Origin: Fennellomyces sp. T-0311
Lineage: Eukaryota > Mucoromycota > Mucoromycetes > Mucorales > Lichtheimiaceae
Assembly (NCBI GenBank): GCA_025266875.1
Contig: JALLLT010000046.1
Coordinates: 186,001 to 250,000 of the forward strand
Length of the DNA: 64,000 bases
Reading direction: 5' to 3'
Shown one piece after another: positions 46,571 to 57,514 of the stretch. Position 1 is the first letter of the stretch; each line of letters begins with the position of its first letter. Below the pieces are notes generated by a model. That model was not told the origin of the DNA and searched no databases. It saw only the letters and a list, made by a program, of their open reading frames with translations. Position numbers and translations under genes: made by a program.

Positions 46571-49016
46571 TTTCTATTTGTGTGCAGAAATATTTGGGCA
46601 TCACAGATCGTCCGCCTTGCACAAGGGGAGATCAACTTGTCCCGTTTGAAAAAACCCCCCCCCATATTTTCTGAAGACAGCAGGACGACTGTAACACCGC
46701 TCTTTAATTGCCAAAATGATGTGTGTGCTTCCAAGTGGTATATGCGTGTAATGGAAAGGAAACTTGAGAAGAAGTAGATTGGCTGGCAAACTGATCATTT
46801 TCCACGCTAAGCGTTCATTTTTCGTGGAAGATATTTTTAACGTAGTTTTTATTTTCGCCTTCAATCTATAACGTATTATTATTCACTTTATTATAAAGCA
46901 GCATGAACGATACGATACATGTGTATGGGACGACAAAACAAGGAAGGCTGGAATCTTATTTATTGCTGTTGATATCGCACATCCACACTTTGCCTTATAC
47001 GGTTGTCTGTTGTGTAAATGAGCAACCTTGAATATTTGACTTTTCCCGTCTATCTTACGTTTGGATGTCTATCATATGCTCAACAGATGGGTTTGACGAA
47101 ATGCCATGAAAAGAGATATTCTACAAAGTCTTTTTGCCTTTTTAGAATGGAATTCTTTTTTAAACACCTCTTGTAGTCAAAAGTAGATGTACTACCTTTG
47201 TATCGATAATTATACGTATAAGAAAATCAATGGCATGTACGGAAAAAAAAAGCTCATCATGATGCCTATATTAAAAAAAAAGCCTGGCCAAACTCTTTTT
47301 GCTTTAACAGCTTTTTGAACGGGGTCCTCTAACTTTACAAAACAGATATAAAATCTCATTTATGAATATTGAGCATATTTAACGAGAGTAAACTCCGTTT
47401 TTTTTTCATCCAGATCGTGCGGGTGATATAGTCAATATTTATCCGCCTCGTATAACAAATGGGATACTCATTTTCATGATGAAATGCCCTTTGGTTTTCT
47501 CATAAAGGCGGAGTAATACCTGATGTAAAGTTGCTTTTGTATTGTACGACAGCAATCCAGGCCACCGTTTTTTTCTCTGCTTTAGTCCCACTGCCCCATA
47601 GACTTCATTACTTTTTTAAAGCACAGCAAAAAGGAGAGTAAGTCTGAATGAATCGTGAAAGTTACTTAATAACGTTTCCTTTATGGGTTATAATCCAGAA
47701 TTCGCCACGCGGTGCACGCTATCATTGGGTATCCTCCTCCGCTTGCCAGCATGTGTTTAAACAAAAAAAAGCTTTTTTTGTACGTATTACCCTGTATCTA
47801 GAGATAATGCCTCGTGCATTTCCGTGTTTCTTGGCCATAAGGATAAACTTGGAACGGTTTATAGTGGGACAAAAGAATGTATGATATAGACCAATCATCA
47901 TGCCCTGGTACGTTTTAAGTCAAACAAATTCCCAGGAACTATAAGCATCGCCTGTGTACCTTGATCTACCAAGTTTTAAATAGAATCTGAATGTCTCACG
48001 AAGTCCCTGAATAGTTCTCTCTTTAATTAAAGAAAAAGAAGATGTAGAATGTTATGCGAAAAGCCATGAAAGTGAAACCGCGGTCTATATCCAAGGCTAG
48101 ATGTGAGTTCTCGGAATATAACGTGGCAGATTCAATTAAGGATCATTAAGTATGCATAATAACCTGATCACTCTAAGGTTATGGCATCAATGGATATGCG
48201 GGTAGTGGACACGGTATGATGGTGCAAAGATTATGCGCGATGACGTATACTCTAAAGATTACCAGCAGAATTTGCAGAGATGTCAAACAATAAAGGAGGC
48301 GATGCAAAGTGCATAAAGATACATACGATAGGTATTGCTATTTCGTTTGTTAAGGTGCTTTTGATCAGGAACGTACCGATAGCAACGTTTCTGAGCAACT
48401 TGTTGAATATGCAGCAATTTTGAGCCGCTTCACTTTTGCACGAGATCCGAGTATTGGGCCAGCAATACCAAATCAACAATGTGCAAGCATTCATTCATAA
48501 AGCAAAGGTGGCGTATATAGTTTACACAGATCAAGGGGTTACGCGCACCGTGCGGAAAAGATCATGGATTAATTAAGAACGTTTATATTCTTTCTCGCAC
48601 ATATATAGTCAAATACAGGAATTGATGATGGATCACGGGGTTATATCATTTAACTCTTCGCGCCACGATATGTCAGAAATGTCACAAAAGTCGACGAAAA
48701 AGTATGTGTATAGAGGAACATCCTGCAATACTTGTTTCAACGACACATGCATATCCACGTGATCATTTCTGCAAACGACATTGACACCTGCAATCAGGCA
48801 ATGATCAAAAAAGCTGGATTGCGTCGCTTGTTGCGCAGTAATCGATGGTTGCCCTGGCAGATTGCTGCGGTAACGATAAGTTTCGGAAGATCGGAAGGTG
48901 TGCCCCATTGGTCTTGATTCGAAGACAGCAGGTTACCGCAGCCAAAAAGTATATCGGCATTGAAAGATTTCGGATTCTTTTGCCTCTTTTTTCTTTCTCT
49001 TTTTTAAATTCATTCA
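46571..49016. other. Intergenic between divergent surface protein and Sqs1-like genes
   Basis: 2.4 kb with several poly-A/T runs and a C9 tract at about 46646-46654 next to A6. No gene supported. Confidence 0.4.
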
Positions 49017-51044
49017 ATGCCAAAAAACTGGGCGAGTCGCGGTGGGAGAGGACGCGGCGGCCGGGGTGGAAGAGGTGGAAGAGGCCGAGGCCGAGGTGGC
49101 CGTAAACTCTACCCCACGTCCCTTGGTTACGTTTACAAAGTCCAGCCCGATCCTGAAAGCAGTGAGGACGATCTGGAAGACGATTTTCCAGTGTTTGGTC
49201 AATTTGGTGCCGTCGATGATCCAAATTTTGATCCTGACCTTGACGAGCTCACAAGTACTTTATTTTTTTTTAACTTGAAGTCAAAGCAATGCTGAATGGA
49301 TAGTGAAATTAGAAAAGGAAATCAAGTCCAAGCGTAAAGTACTTGATCATCGAGCATTGGTCAATCAAGAGCTTGATTTCGAAGATACGTTTGAACCGCG
49401 GAAGCCAGTAACAGCATATGCCAAAGCTGTCAGCTTCACCCGTTCTTCCACTGTTCTCAACGATGATAGCACTATTGGTAATAGGATTCATGGGCCTGTC
49501 ATTGTGTGTTCAAACTCACACATTGGAAAAAGTGACACAGGAAGAGAAGGTGGTGGTGAAAGAAAATGACACTTCGCTGGGATTCTACTTCGATTCCACG
49601 CCAAGTGACGTTGTAGTTGATGAAGTATCGTGCAGCGAGCCTCATTCCCAACATGACAACGAGTCGTCCGTGCTTGGATTTCACTTTGACTCATCGAAAC
49701 ACGAAGAGCAACAACAACAACCAAAGAAGAGCAAAGGAAAAGAGCGGGCCAAACGTAAAATCATCCCAAGTGACGATATTTACCTGGGATCGTCCTCGGA
49801 AGACGATAAATCCGAACACGGTATCGATGATGACGATATCGCGGTCATGCGCGACTATATCGAAAACGTGCGACTGGACGACGAAGACGATCTGGAGGCC
49901 CTCCGGGCCTTTGCCAATGGCACCGATCCCTCGGCGACGCATCAAGTCTACGAGATCAGCTCGGAGGACGACAGTGACGATATCCGGAATGTACCAGGCA
50001 ACGATGTGGACACGGTTGAGAACGGAGGATTTGATCATGAAAGCGAGGATGAATCAGTGCAAGAGATCTCGGAAGACGAGTTCCGGCAAGCATTACAGGA
50101 TTCGTTGGACCAAGTACCCCCTAGTTTGCAAACAGGTAAGACGGATTGTTGACAACCTTGGAGATGGATCCATTGATGCGGTTGAGAACAGGCATTCGAA
50201 ACCGGATAAAGGAGAGTCGCAGGGAAAAGAAGATTGCCAAGAAGCAAAAGCAGATGGATAAGCGCGCGACCAAGCAAGCCAAGCGCGAACATGAAGGCAA
50301 CAATGTGCAGCTGCGAAAGCTGGACAAGCGTATTCGCGTCTTTATCATGGATGACCAGTTGTCAAGGTAAGCGCAAACCAAAACGGCCGGCTTGATGTCC
50401 TTTTTCTTTCTTGCTTACGTGTTGATGGATTAGTTACCAAGTGGCGCCCATGAGCAAGTTTTGCCGTCGACAACTCCACCTTCTTGCCACCGCCTACAAG
50501 CTTAAATCTTACAGCTTTGGCACGGGCGCTCAACGGTAAAGCGATTTCCTTGGTTGGATAAAGGGGGCAAACTAACATGGACTACGCAGAACTCCGGTGT
50601 TGCAAAAGACACGCGACACATGCTTGCCCAAGGATCGGCGGTACATTGAACGCTTCCTGGACGAAGCGCAATCGACGATCGATGCGCAGTCGAGCATACT
50701 CCGGAAACATCGTATGGAGAATGCACCATCGTTCCACAACAAGAAGGGCAAGTCGGGCAAGAAGGACAAGAAACGCAAGGAGAAGGACAAGGTCACGATC
50801 AACCCGGTGCACAACACGGTGGTTGGAGCGGATGCTGCACCTATTGGAGACAGCAACGTGGGCCATCGCATGCTCGCGGCCATGGGGTAAGAGCTGAGAT
50901 ATATATATATATTACACAAGAGGTTTTGCTTAATGTACAATCTGTAGATGGAAACAAGGCGATGCTTTGGGCGTCAACAACGAAGGCATCACGGCGCCCA
51001 TAGAAGCTGTCATCCGGAAAAAGCGGCAAGGTCTAGGTTCCTAG
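49017..51044 (+). CDS. SQS1: Sqs1-like R3H/G-patch protein
   Basis: Nuclear/nucleolar RNA-processing cofactor; yeast Sqs1 (Pfa1) stimulates the DEAH helicase Prp43 in splicing-related and ribosome-assembly work. Six or seven exons. The N-terminus is an RGG box (RGGRGRGGRGGRGGRGRGRG), followed by LYPTSLGYVYK and a long acidic disordered region (IIPSDDIYLGSSSEDD, ISSEDDSDD). Then comes a basic coiled stretch (RIKESRREKKIAKKQKQM), an R3H-type fold (RIRVFIMDDQLSSYQVAPMS, RRQLHLLATAYKLKSYSFG) and a C-terminal G-patch (VGHRMLAAMGWKQGDALG, ITAPIEAVIRKKRQGLG). Splice acceptors were chosen to hold the frame (for example DSTI|EKVVVKENDTS). The stop codon is only 16 bp from the stop of the convergent Alb1-like gene. 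Domain order matches Sqs1 well. Confidence 0.88.
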
Positions 51045-51060
51045 GAAATAAAACCCGTTT

Positions 51061-51528
51061 TTACGACCAAACCATCTTGCGCAGCTTCTTTTTTTCCAGC
51101 TTATCCGTTTGCTTTTCGATCCTGGCTTCTTCCTTGTCGGCAACCAATAACGCCCGAGCAATCTTCTTTTGTTGCCGCGCGTTGGCTGACCGTTTCATCG
51201 TCGTCTTCTTTTTCACTTTGTTGATCGGGCTCTCTGTCATAGCCTTTCCTCGACTATGTAACAAGCCGAGCTCTTGCTGAATACGTTCTTTGGCTGCGAC
51301 CCCACACAGCATTAATCACACTTTAATCATCCAGTCATTGCGTCTTTTTTTTTCTCATATATACCATTGGCAGGTTCAACGTCGGGTTGCTCGGCAGCAG
51401 CATGTTTGGAAATGTTGCTGCTTGAGGTTTGGACTAGTCCAACAGCGATTAGTACACCATTGAGTGGATAGGGCTGATTACTCACATTTTGTAGAAGTGG
51501 CAGTCTTTGCAGCTCGTTTCTTGCCCAT
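51061..51528 (-). CDS. Small basic protein, Alb1-like ribosome-biogenesis factor
   Basis: Three exons splice in frame to about 113 residues: MGKKRAAKTATSTK, then a short Ser/Ala/Glu-rich linker (NISKHAAAEQPDVEPAN), then a strongly basic helical part (INKVKKKTTMKRSANARQQK, RALLVADKEEARIEKQTDKL). The pattern of a Lys-rich KKKTTMKRS segment followed by a charged helix ending in KLRKMVW resembles Alb1, the partner of Arx1 on pre-60S particles in yeast, but I recall this family only loosely. A nucleolar location is likely from composition. It is convergent with the Sqs1-like gene and 92 bp downstream of the OTUD3-like gene on the same strand. Length and basicity would also fit another small ribosome-assembly protein. 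Confidence 0.55.
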
Positions 51529-51619
51529 GGTCGATCGATCAAAGTTTGGTGGAAGAAAAAAAAAATTGATTTTTGCGGTGCTATTACTAAATAGAGTGGC
51601 GTATCTATGCTACACATTG

Positions 51620-53087
51620 CTACACGACCAACTCCTTCATGGACGTGGCCATTGGCGACTTGTCTTCGTCGGGCTTATGTCCTGCCTTTGCCTTCCGTCT
51701 CTCCATTTGTCTCTCCTTTTGCTGCTGTTTCTTCTGTCGCGCCGTCAGTTTCTTGGACTTTTTGTGCTTGCCCTTCTTGGGTTTGGTGTTCTCCACGGCC
51801 TCGGGCTCCTTGGATTCTGGATGCTCTGCGCAGGTTTCGTCTTTTGGCTCTGAAGGCTCCTCTTTGCTACTCGATGCTTCTTGTTTGGACGGCTCTTGCG
51901 TGGCCAATTCTTCCTTGGCTACCTCTTCCTTGATGGATGCTTCGTTGGGTGGCTCTTTAATTAGCTCTTCGTTGGATGATGGCGCTTCCTTGATTGATGC
52001 GTCTGTCGCTGCTTCTTCTGTAACAGGTTCTTCCTTGAGTGGTTCTTCTTTGACCTCTTCCTCTATGCTAGCCTCATATAATGCATCAATCACCTTGTTG
52101 GGATCCCCTTTGTGTTTCCGTAGCAACCGACGGACTTTCCGTATATTGGTATCTGGACATGCAGTAAGCACCACCTTTTCCTTGGAATCCAGCTGACCAT
52201 CATCCTCCTCTCCTTCTTCCTCTTCCTTTGGCTTCCTTTCTTGCACCTATTCATCAAATGTAAGCCAAAGTTCAACGCCACCAAGTATCTACCTTCACTT
52301 CAGGAGGCCCAGTGAACGGCCCATCGACGTTTCGGACCGAACTGTAGTGTTCCCAGCTATGATAACTAAATTATCAAGGTTAGCAATACTCTGATAGCAT
52401 CCAAAGACACCCCTTACGCGATATGTAATACGGTTTCAGAATCTTCTTCATCGACACCGCGGATCACATAGCTAATCTCGCCGTCAGCAATCATGACAAG
52501 AAAAAAAAAGCAACCTGAACTCACATCAATCCCGGTTGATACACCTTGATATCGACCTGGCGCATTCGAGCAAACGCGGCCAGTTCCATATTGCCACCAT
52601 ACGTGCCATCTTCCTCCATGCAATCCATATGATATTCAAAAGTTTGATCGTCCTCAACAAAAAACTTGTAGTCCTCCTCATTCTCTCTCAGGAATTCACA
52701 CACTTCTTCTCGGATTTTTGCGTACTGTGAGTCATGGCCATAGTACTGATCTGAAAGAGCCCTAGAAAAGTTGTCAGCTGTATATTCTGATGGATTATCT
52801 CCGTTACAAACCGAAAAAGACAGTTGCCATCGCCAGAAATGTCCTTGGTACATAGCTGTAGATCGCGCAACTGACTTTCTAGATCGCCACCTTCTCCAAA
52901 TGTCAGCGACTAGTTTACAATTATGAGTCAGGACGTGTACTGTTTTGAAGAGCGGTATCTACCTTGTGCTTGCCACGACGCTTCCCTTTCGCTTTTTCAA
53001 GAAAACTGTTATTGAATGATACAACTTTGGATTGAGCTAGTAATTACTGTGATCTTTATTGTTGTGCCCTCGTTTGGTTTTCCCCAT
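51620..53087 (-). CDS. OTU-domain deubiquitinase, OTUD3-like
   Basis: Cysteine protease removing ubiquitin. Several exons: MGKTKRGHNNKDH start, a basic segment, then the OTU domain. The catalytic Asp/Cys motif is ISGDGNCLFR and continues across an intron as ALSDQYYGHDSQYAKIREEV. FFVEDDQTFEYHMDCMEEDG, GTYGGNMELAAFARMRQVDI and the catalytic His in HIAYHSWEHYSSVR follow. These match OTUD3 motif by motif. After the domain are a UBA-like helix pair (KVRRLLRKHKGDPNKVIDAL) and a repetitive acidic tail of EEPxxEE/KEEP units about 90 residues long, then a Lys-rich end (KPKKGKHKKSKKLTARQKKQ). The exon 1/2 junction is uncertain because the phase of the obvious GT-AG pair does not lead into the expected frame. 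The gene lies head to tail with gankyrin upstream (110 bp) and the Alb1-like gene downstream. Confidence 0.87.
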
Positions 53088-53197
53088 TCCTGCCTTGAAG
53101 TGGGCAAGCGACTTAATTCGTAGCAAGTTCACCAATGAGCTCCGACCAGTCGATCCAGGATCCAACGCACATTTATTATTAAAATAGAGTATACATG

Positions 53198-54089
53198 TTA
53201 TGCGTTCTCTTTCAAGTGCTTGTCAAGGAACCGACGCAACTCTTTGGTCCTGCACACATCCAATGGACTCTTGCCGTCCGCATTCAACTGGTCTTCGTTG
53301 GCGCCGTTTTGCAGCAATAAGATGGCCGTATCGCCGTGATTTTCCTCACATGCCAAATGCAATGGCGTATTTGCCTCACTGTCCTTGGCATTGACGCGAC
53401 ACTTGGCCTCCAGCAACATCTTGACGATGGCAGTATATCCTTGCACAGCGGCTCGATGCAGCGGTGTTTGCTTGATATTGTTGGCTACATTCGGCTCAGC
53501 TTTGTTTGCCAGCAGCAACTTGGCTATCTCGATCCGATTCTTTGAAGCTGCGTAGTGTCTAGACATATGCACGATGAGGATACACATCATTAGAGAAAGA
53601 AGACAGTTACTTACAGTGCTGTTTGTCCACTCTCATTTTGTAGCGACACATCGGCGCCGTGTTTTACAAGACTTTCGGTTGGCGCAATATGTCCCGCAGA
53701 GGCTATAATTTTCATGCAATAAGTACGCGTCATCCCTTGGTCCACATACTGCATTACCTGCAATCATAAGTGGAGTCCAGCCAGACTATTGCATGTATTG
53801 TATCAGCATCAAAATGCATCCAGAGAGATACAAAGGACTTACGTCGTCGACGGCATTGACAGTAGCTCCTTTCGAGATCAAGTAATCGACAATGTCAGCA
53901 TGACCACCCGATGCTGCCCAATGAAGTGGTGTGCGATCGTCCTTTTTCGCGTCAGGTGAATATATGCGTGGTCAGTATTTGGCATGGACGTACTTCGTCT
54001 TTTTCCTTGATGGCAGAAGAGTCTTTGTCAATGAGCTGCTGAACGACAAACAATTTGCCTTCGTAGGCGGCAGTGAAAATGTTTAGCAT
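53198..54089 (-). CDS. NAS6: Gankyrin / Nas6 homologue (proteasome assembly chaperone)
   Basis: Ankyrin-repeat chaperone that binds the Rpt3 C-terminal region during assembly of the 19S regulatory particle. Five exons give about 225-230 residues, the family's length. The first exon reads [20 protein letters not shown]. Ankyrin repeats follow in order: [114 protein letters not shown]. [12 protein letters not shown] and [10 protein letters not shown] are hallmarks of gankyrin/Nas6 rather than generic ankyrin proteins. The stop precedes the OTUD3-like ATG by 110 bp. No lesion seen. Confidence 0.9.
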
Positions 54090-54445
54090 AATAGTCGAAA
54101 CAGGAAAGAACTATTGATTGTCCCACACCCAACCAAACGGTGAATTTATCAAGCCGGTTTCGCTTATAACCCTGGTGTTTGGGTAGGCATGGACAAATTG
54201 CCATGGAAACATGTTTGACAACATTTTTCTAAGCAGACGATCTGAGAGGAAAAAAAGAAGGTTTTATAGCAAGTAGTAGTTTTCCACTAATTGAATATAT
54301 GCATGAAGGGAAAAGAAAAAAAAACTTTTTTTAACTACAATGGACAAGGGCTATGATACAGTTTGTATATATAAGCAAAGAGGGGGGCTTGTAAAATGGG
54401 TCGATGTATACAATGGGATGCGGAGGGTATATGCAATGAAAGTGT
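54090..54445. other. Spacer between gankyrin and the 99-residue ORF
   Basis: Contains the gankyrin promoter and 3' UTR of the small gene, with an A-rich run near 54313-54326. Nothing else seen. Confidence 0.4.
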
Positions 54446-54745
54446 TTAAGCCCTGTGGGGGGCGTATGCTTGCATAAGCTGGTTGAGGAGCTCCTCAGCG
54501 CCATCTTGAACAAATTTGTCGGCAGGGATGGTGGGACTCTGCGGAGCCGAGTTGGACGGAGTTGGGGGTAGGGAAAAGTGGACATCGACGAAATCCATAT
54601 CAGCGAATAAGTCGTCCTCGTCTTTGGTAAGTGGTGGAGGGGAGGGTGAATTGTCCCAATCATCTTCCATGAAGACCATTGGTTGGTAAGGTTCGAGCAG
54701 CAACATGCCGTGCTGATTGGCGGAGGGAGTGGTGGCTGTGGTCAT
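54446..54745 (-). CDS. Small acidic protein of unknown function
   Basis: Intronless ORF of 99 residues starting at an ATG (MTTATTPSANQHG). The protein is acidic and Pro/Ser-rich: MVFMEDDWDNSPSPPPLTKD, DDLFADMDFVDVHFSLPPTP, then a C-terminal helix AEELLNQLMQAYAPHRA. It looks intrinsically disordered with one amphipathic helix. Clusters such as LFADMDFVDVHF mix Asp with bulky hydrophobics, as in acidic activation domains or short docking motifs. A TATA box sits about 70 bp upstream, which supports a real gene. I do not recognise the family. The opposing reading of the same bases (54331-54663) is treated as a shadow. Confidence 0.55.
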   Translation of the reverse strand: MTTATTPSANQHGMLLLEPYQPMVFMEDDWDNSPSPPPLTKDEDDLFADMDFVDVHFSLPPTPSNSAPQSPTIPADKFVQDGAEELLNQLMQAYAPHRA

Positions 54746-54811
54746 TTTCGTTTTATATTAAACTCGTATAGAATATTGTTCACAAAAAAAAACCGAAAAA
54801 AAAAGGCAAGC

Positions 54812-54819
54812 TATATATA
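54812..54819 (-). promoter_or_regulatory. TATA box of the 99-residue gene
   Basis: TATATATA lies 67-74 bp upstream of the ATG at 54745, flanked by GC-rich sequence. A CCAAT core follows further upstream (about 54898). Confidence 0.5.
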
Positions 54820-54949
54820 TTGGGCGGCAGTTGCGGGCCGCTCGGGGAACTCAATCGCCGCTCTAAAATGAGCAAGTTGCTGTTTTCGACAGCTGTACCA
54901 ATCACATGTGGCCAGCATTGTTTTGCACCCCCCATCGGTGAAGTGAATT

Positions 54950-54968
54950 CCCGTGTGAAACACACGGG
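54950..54968. repeat. Perfect inverted repeat CCCGTGTG-AAA-CACACGGG
   Basis: Two perfect 8-bp arms with a 3-bp spacer, between the divergently arranged 99-residue gene (205 bp away) and the Nta1-like gene (150 bp away). It is GC-rich in an otherwise AT-rich spacer. It could be an operator for a dimeric factor of either gene. Confidence 0.6.
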
Positions 54969-55117
54969 TCACTCTCTCCAAAAAGAATTTTTCTAAAGGT
55001 ACTCAGCCCGACGATCGTTCCCTAGCACTTGTTTCACAAGAAAAATCAGGTTTTTTTTTAGCCAGTTCCAACCGTTGCGCCCTTAAACACACACTCCCCT
55101 CCCCCCACTTCTGCTCA

Positions 55118-56089
55118 ATGAAAATAGGTAATCACCGCACCCCCCGCTCGCTACGCACACAGTTTGCATAATGAAAATTTTCTGTTTCAAGCGTGCTGTC
55201 AGTTCACCCCTGTGTGGGCCGATCCCAAAGCCTCCATGGCCATTGTAGATCAGTTGCTGTCATGGTAAAAAACCTTGCTGATCTCTCCCTAAGTCCAAAC
55301 TTAATATTCACCCCACTGCACCTTAACAAAAAAAAACTTTAAGCTATGGTCCTGACGACATTGATTTACTCGTGCTGCCTGAAATGGCGTTTACGGGGTA
55401 CGTGTTCAACAATCGTGACGAGATTCAAGCATTACTTGAAGATGCCCAGAATGGCGTGACGGTGACGTGGGCCAAACGTCAAGCCATAAGACTGCAAAGT
55501 TTTGTGGTGGTGGGCTACCCTCAAAGCCCAGGCTACAACAGTTTATGCTGCGTGAACCCGCAAGGTCATCTGGTCCAGACGTATCAAAAGAGTTTCCTGT
55601 TCCAGCAAGATGAGGTGTGGGCTGCGGAGGGCCCTGGCTTTGTCTCGATTGAGATGGAAGGTCTGGGGAAAGTCGGATTTGGGATTTGCATGGATATCAA
55701 TCCGTATCAGTTTAAGGCTCCTTTTGATGCTTATGAATTTGCAAACTTCCATCTTGATCAAGGAACCCAGATCATCGTGTGCTGCATGGCATGGTTGCAA
55801 TCTTCGCAGGTCATGGACACGATCAGCTACTGGGCACAGCGTCTGGCGCCGTTGATCTTGCAGTCCAAGCGACGTGTTTGCGTGGTTGCATGCAACCGGA
55901 CAGGATCAGAAAGAGGTATTTAGGGTTTCGTTAAACTCCCGAAGAAACTCAATCTCTTTGCCTTTAGGATCGACATTTGCAGGCGGCAGCAGCGTGCTGG
56001 AGCTGGGACACAACGTTCCGCGTTTGTTGGATCATATGGATGCGTCAGACCGTGGCGTCATGGTTGTTGATGTAGCTAAACAGATATAG
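55118..56089 (+). CDS. NTA1: N-terminal Asn/Gln amidase, Nta1-type nitrilase
   Basis: Deamidates N-terminal Asn/Gln of proteins, making tertiary destabilising residues of the Arg/N-degron pathway into Asp/Glu. Exons 55118-55127, 55192-55264, 55344-55915 and 55968-56089 total 777 nt, 258 residues. The nitrilase triad is visible: Glu in LVLPEMAFTGY, Lys in TYQKSFLFQQDE, Cys in GFGICMDINPYQF, the last being the Nta1-specific wording. Splicing of a 10-nt first coding exon (ATGAAAATAG) gives MKIACCQFTPVWADPKASMA, the normal start of nitrilases. The protein is shorter than yeast Nta1 (457), ending soon after NRTGSERGSTFAGGSSVLEL, so the C-terminal extension is absent. It is divergent from the small acidic gene, with the inverted repeat at 54950 between them. 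Confidence 0.88.
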
Positions 56090-57514
56090 ATGGGTGGCTT
56101 TGAAATGGTTGTCTTTTTTTGGTTGTCTTGTGCGATGCATGATCGAAAATTCTTTGTTAGCATGAGAGAGACGTAGGGGCGGACTCCACTTTGCGATTTT
56201 TCACACGTTAGCCTAATGAAGGGGCTGGCTGACAACGTTATTCGATCCGCATGGCTCAATAAATGGCTGCGCTGCTCAAAAAACAATGGCCTAATACATT
56301 GCAAATAGGGTTAATTTTCCTTATGCCCTGGTTACTGAAGGGGGTTGACGAGAGACGGGCGAGCGAGATGCGGGGGGTCCCGGATCGATCCAAAAGAGAT
56401 CAAGAAGGAATGACAGAATTATGAATTTCGTGTGTCACAAAGAAGCAAGTGACGCCCTCGAAAAAACATAACCGCAATCGGTGACACGATTTGCGAATGC
56501 TACGAGTGAGAAAAGAGTGTACGGCTGTGTCAAATCTTATGACTTTTTTAAGGGGGTAAGGTCAGCTGCCTGTTTGTTTGCTTGTTCTTTCGGGAGTGAA
56601 AATGTGATCCCATATAGCCTTTGCAGCCCGTGTCTACATCGCATCCTTAAACGGGGACGAGCCGCATACACGCACACTTTTTATTTCTTCAAGCTGTGCG
56701 TCGAATGTTTGCTTATCGTTTCCGTGCCGATTTAACGTTCTGTACCACAAGCAACAACATTACATGACCCATCGCCTGTCATGACACAATGATAAACAAT
56801 AAAGCAAATTACTGTGTATCATCATCTGCGCGCAACATTTTCCTTTTGACATCACGCGGATTTCATGTCAACCGACGCCCACACCAACAATGTGCAGCAT
56901 GTCCATGACATAAATTTAATCAGCCCTCATTAAAAGTTTTTTTATGGTTGCCCTGCAAGTTACTTCGACCGATCATCGACGAAAGAGGACAAGTTCCTTA
57001 AAAAAGACGCATGCTAATTGATTCAAAAGAATTCCCATATTGTCATGCAAGGGTTTCCCGGGTGTCAAATGAGGGCGCAGTTGCTTGATTTGGACATGTT
57101 GTATGCCTTTTTGGATCGATCATCGTAAAAAACGGATTGTGTATCTCCTCTTTGCTGACTATACTCCTTTTGAAAATGCAACATGGCAACAAATATACTT
57201 GATTATGCACAGCTGATGATATTCCCATGGATACCCCTTTCTCGGATAACGAAATGGCTATTTTTCTTTTTTTCTTCCATGTTCAGAAAGGTTCATCCTT
57301 TTTCGGATACGCAACGGTTCTACACTAATTGATAAACTGTCTTGGAATTGCTTGTCTCTGTTTTATTTTTGCTCAGAAAGAACCGGCAGAATATTTTGAA
57401 AAAGTATAATTTATTTATCCGTTTCACACATCCGATTTAATCCAATCAAAAAAAAAAACTGCTTTGAAACAAAGCCAAGCATGTCGTCGGACCAAGTGCA
57501 CGAGCGTGTTTGAG
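56090..57514. other. Intergenic between convergent Nta1 and P450-3
   Basis: 1.4 kb, no ORF of note. It holds two 3' UTRs and poly-A/T tracts. Confidence 0.4.

Noticed and set aside
50899..50911. TATATATATATAT run inside the Sqs1-like gene
   Set aside because: It is a short microsatellite in the last intron, not a promoter or larger repeat.
54331..54663. 110-codon minus-strand ORF in another frame of the small acidic gene
   Set aside because: It is the frame shadow of the 99-residue ORF, Pro/Thr-rich by translation of the same bases, and without its own promoter.
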